Below, one piece after another: positions 63,811 to 64,000 of a stretch of 64,000 bases of DNA. A program made the translations under genes and the position numbers. The stretch's first letter is position 1. Each line of letters begins with the position of its first letter. This stretch comes from Neorhizobium galegae bv. orientalis str. HAMBI 540 (lineage in GTDB: Bacteria > Pseudomonadota > Alphaproteobacteria > Rhizobiales > Rhizobiaceae): positions 2,852,001-2,916,000 of the forward strand of contig NZ_HG938353.1 of assembly GCF_000731315.1 (NCBI RefSeq). Reading direction: 5' to 3'. The notes below the pieces were generated by a model. It did no database searches. It was not told the DNA's origin and worked only from the letters and a program-made list of their open reading frames with translations.

Positions 63811-64000
63811 ATGCATCGAGATCACGCTGGGTCCCGTCAGACCTTGCCGACCCGCACACGCGCAGGCGAGGCATCATGCAGCCTGCGCCAAGCGCGGCGA
63901 CTCGCCGTCACACTGGTCTTCTTCATCACCTTCTTCAATGCGATGCAGGGCGTACGTGAAGTCAATCCTGTCGTTCTTGCCAATGCGAAAATCCTGGGTG
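63811..64000 (+). pseudogene. 5'-truncated ABC-transporter permease (runs off right edge)
   Basis: From the ATG at 63811 the frame is open to the window end. After about 30 unremarkable residues (MHRDHAGSRQTLPTRTRAGE) it reads RLAVTLVFFITFFNAMQGVR then EVNPVVLANAKILG, which is the middle-to-late part of a binding-protein-dependent permease domain (nitrate/taurine/thiamine-precursor class), normally preceded by about 150 more residues. No ribosome site is seen. Probably the remnant of a gene cut at the edge of the polysaccharide locus. Confidence 0.6.

Overview
The window is a stretch of chromosome or chromid from a high-GC alphaproteobacterium of the Rhizobiaceae (Rhizobium / Agrobacterium / Ensifer type). 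The pointers are the hmuTUV haem importer with rhizobial neighbours, a bkd operon interrupted by a palindromic mosaic element of the kind common in rhizobia, small rhizobial proteins (DUF3008, DUF4087, DUF983), and above all a wga/wgc/wgg/wgd/wge (exp) locus like the galactoglucan (EPS II) locus of Sinorhizobium meliloti. Codon use is fairly even. The AT-rich spots are the promoter gaps inside the polysaccharide locus.

Layout. 1-2.4 kb: the 5' part of ung (runs off the left edge), galE, a HigBA/RelE-type toxin-antitoxin pair with a frameshifted toxin and a perfect 23-bp palindrome at its promoter, and a YbaN-type membrane protein. 2.4-6.3 kb: haem uptake, with hmuTUV leftward and an IsdG-type haem-degrading enzyme plus a HutX haem carrier rightward from a shared promoter gap. 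6.3-10.1 kb: small proteins, an overlapping nucleotidyltransferase/metallophosphoesterase pair, and a relic copy of the lpd 3' end. 10.1-17.4 kb: a leftward branched-chain amino acid degradation operon (acyl-CoA dehydrogenase, SDR, E1 alpha, E1 beta, E2, E3). 17.6-22 kb: treZ-treY (trehalose from glycogen/maltodextrin). 22-31.9 kb: housekeeping and accessory genes, including two tandem 24-residue membrane peptides, type II NADH dehydrogenase, SDRs, DUF983, a GDPD-like protein, a lipoprotein, an amidase, a luciferase-like monooxygenase and an AraC-type regulator. 32.2-36 kb: an autotransporter, a small coiled-coil protein and a membrane protein with a degenerate GGDEF domain.

36-63.8 kb is the main feature: a 28-kb exopolysaccharide locus. 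Leftward from about 45.9 kb run the MarR-type regulator (wggR-like), a GT4 glycosyltransferase (wgcA-like), then an unknown protein, a GT2-GT4 fusion, two tandem pyruvyltransferases and a secreted clan-A glycoside hydrolase. Rightward run a type I exporter (wgdA, wgdB), a small RTX calcium-binding protein (wgeA) and wgeB-G, tightly coupled by stop/start overlaps. At the far end lie an alpha/beta hydrolase with a helical tail (leftward) and rfbCBDA (rightward). The same palindrome, TTCAA-N3-TTGAA, occurs in all four promoter gaps of this locus. It is the best candidate for the regulator's operator and ties the far-end rfb operon into one regulon.

The right edge holds what reads as a 5'-truncated ABC-transporter permease, suggesting the locus boundary. 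No tRNA, rRNA, CRISPR array or intact insertion sequence was seen. All family assignments come from reading motifs by eye. Symbols in the wg* series rest on gene order plus domain type, not on alignment.
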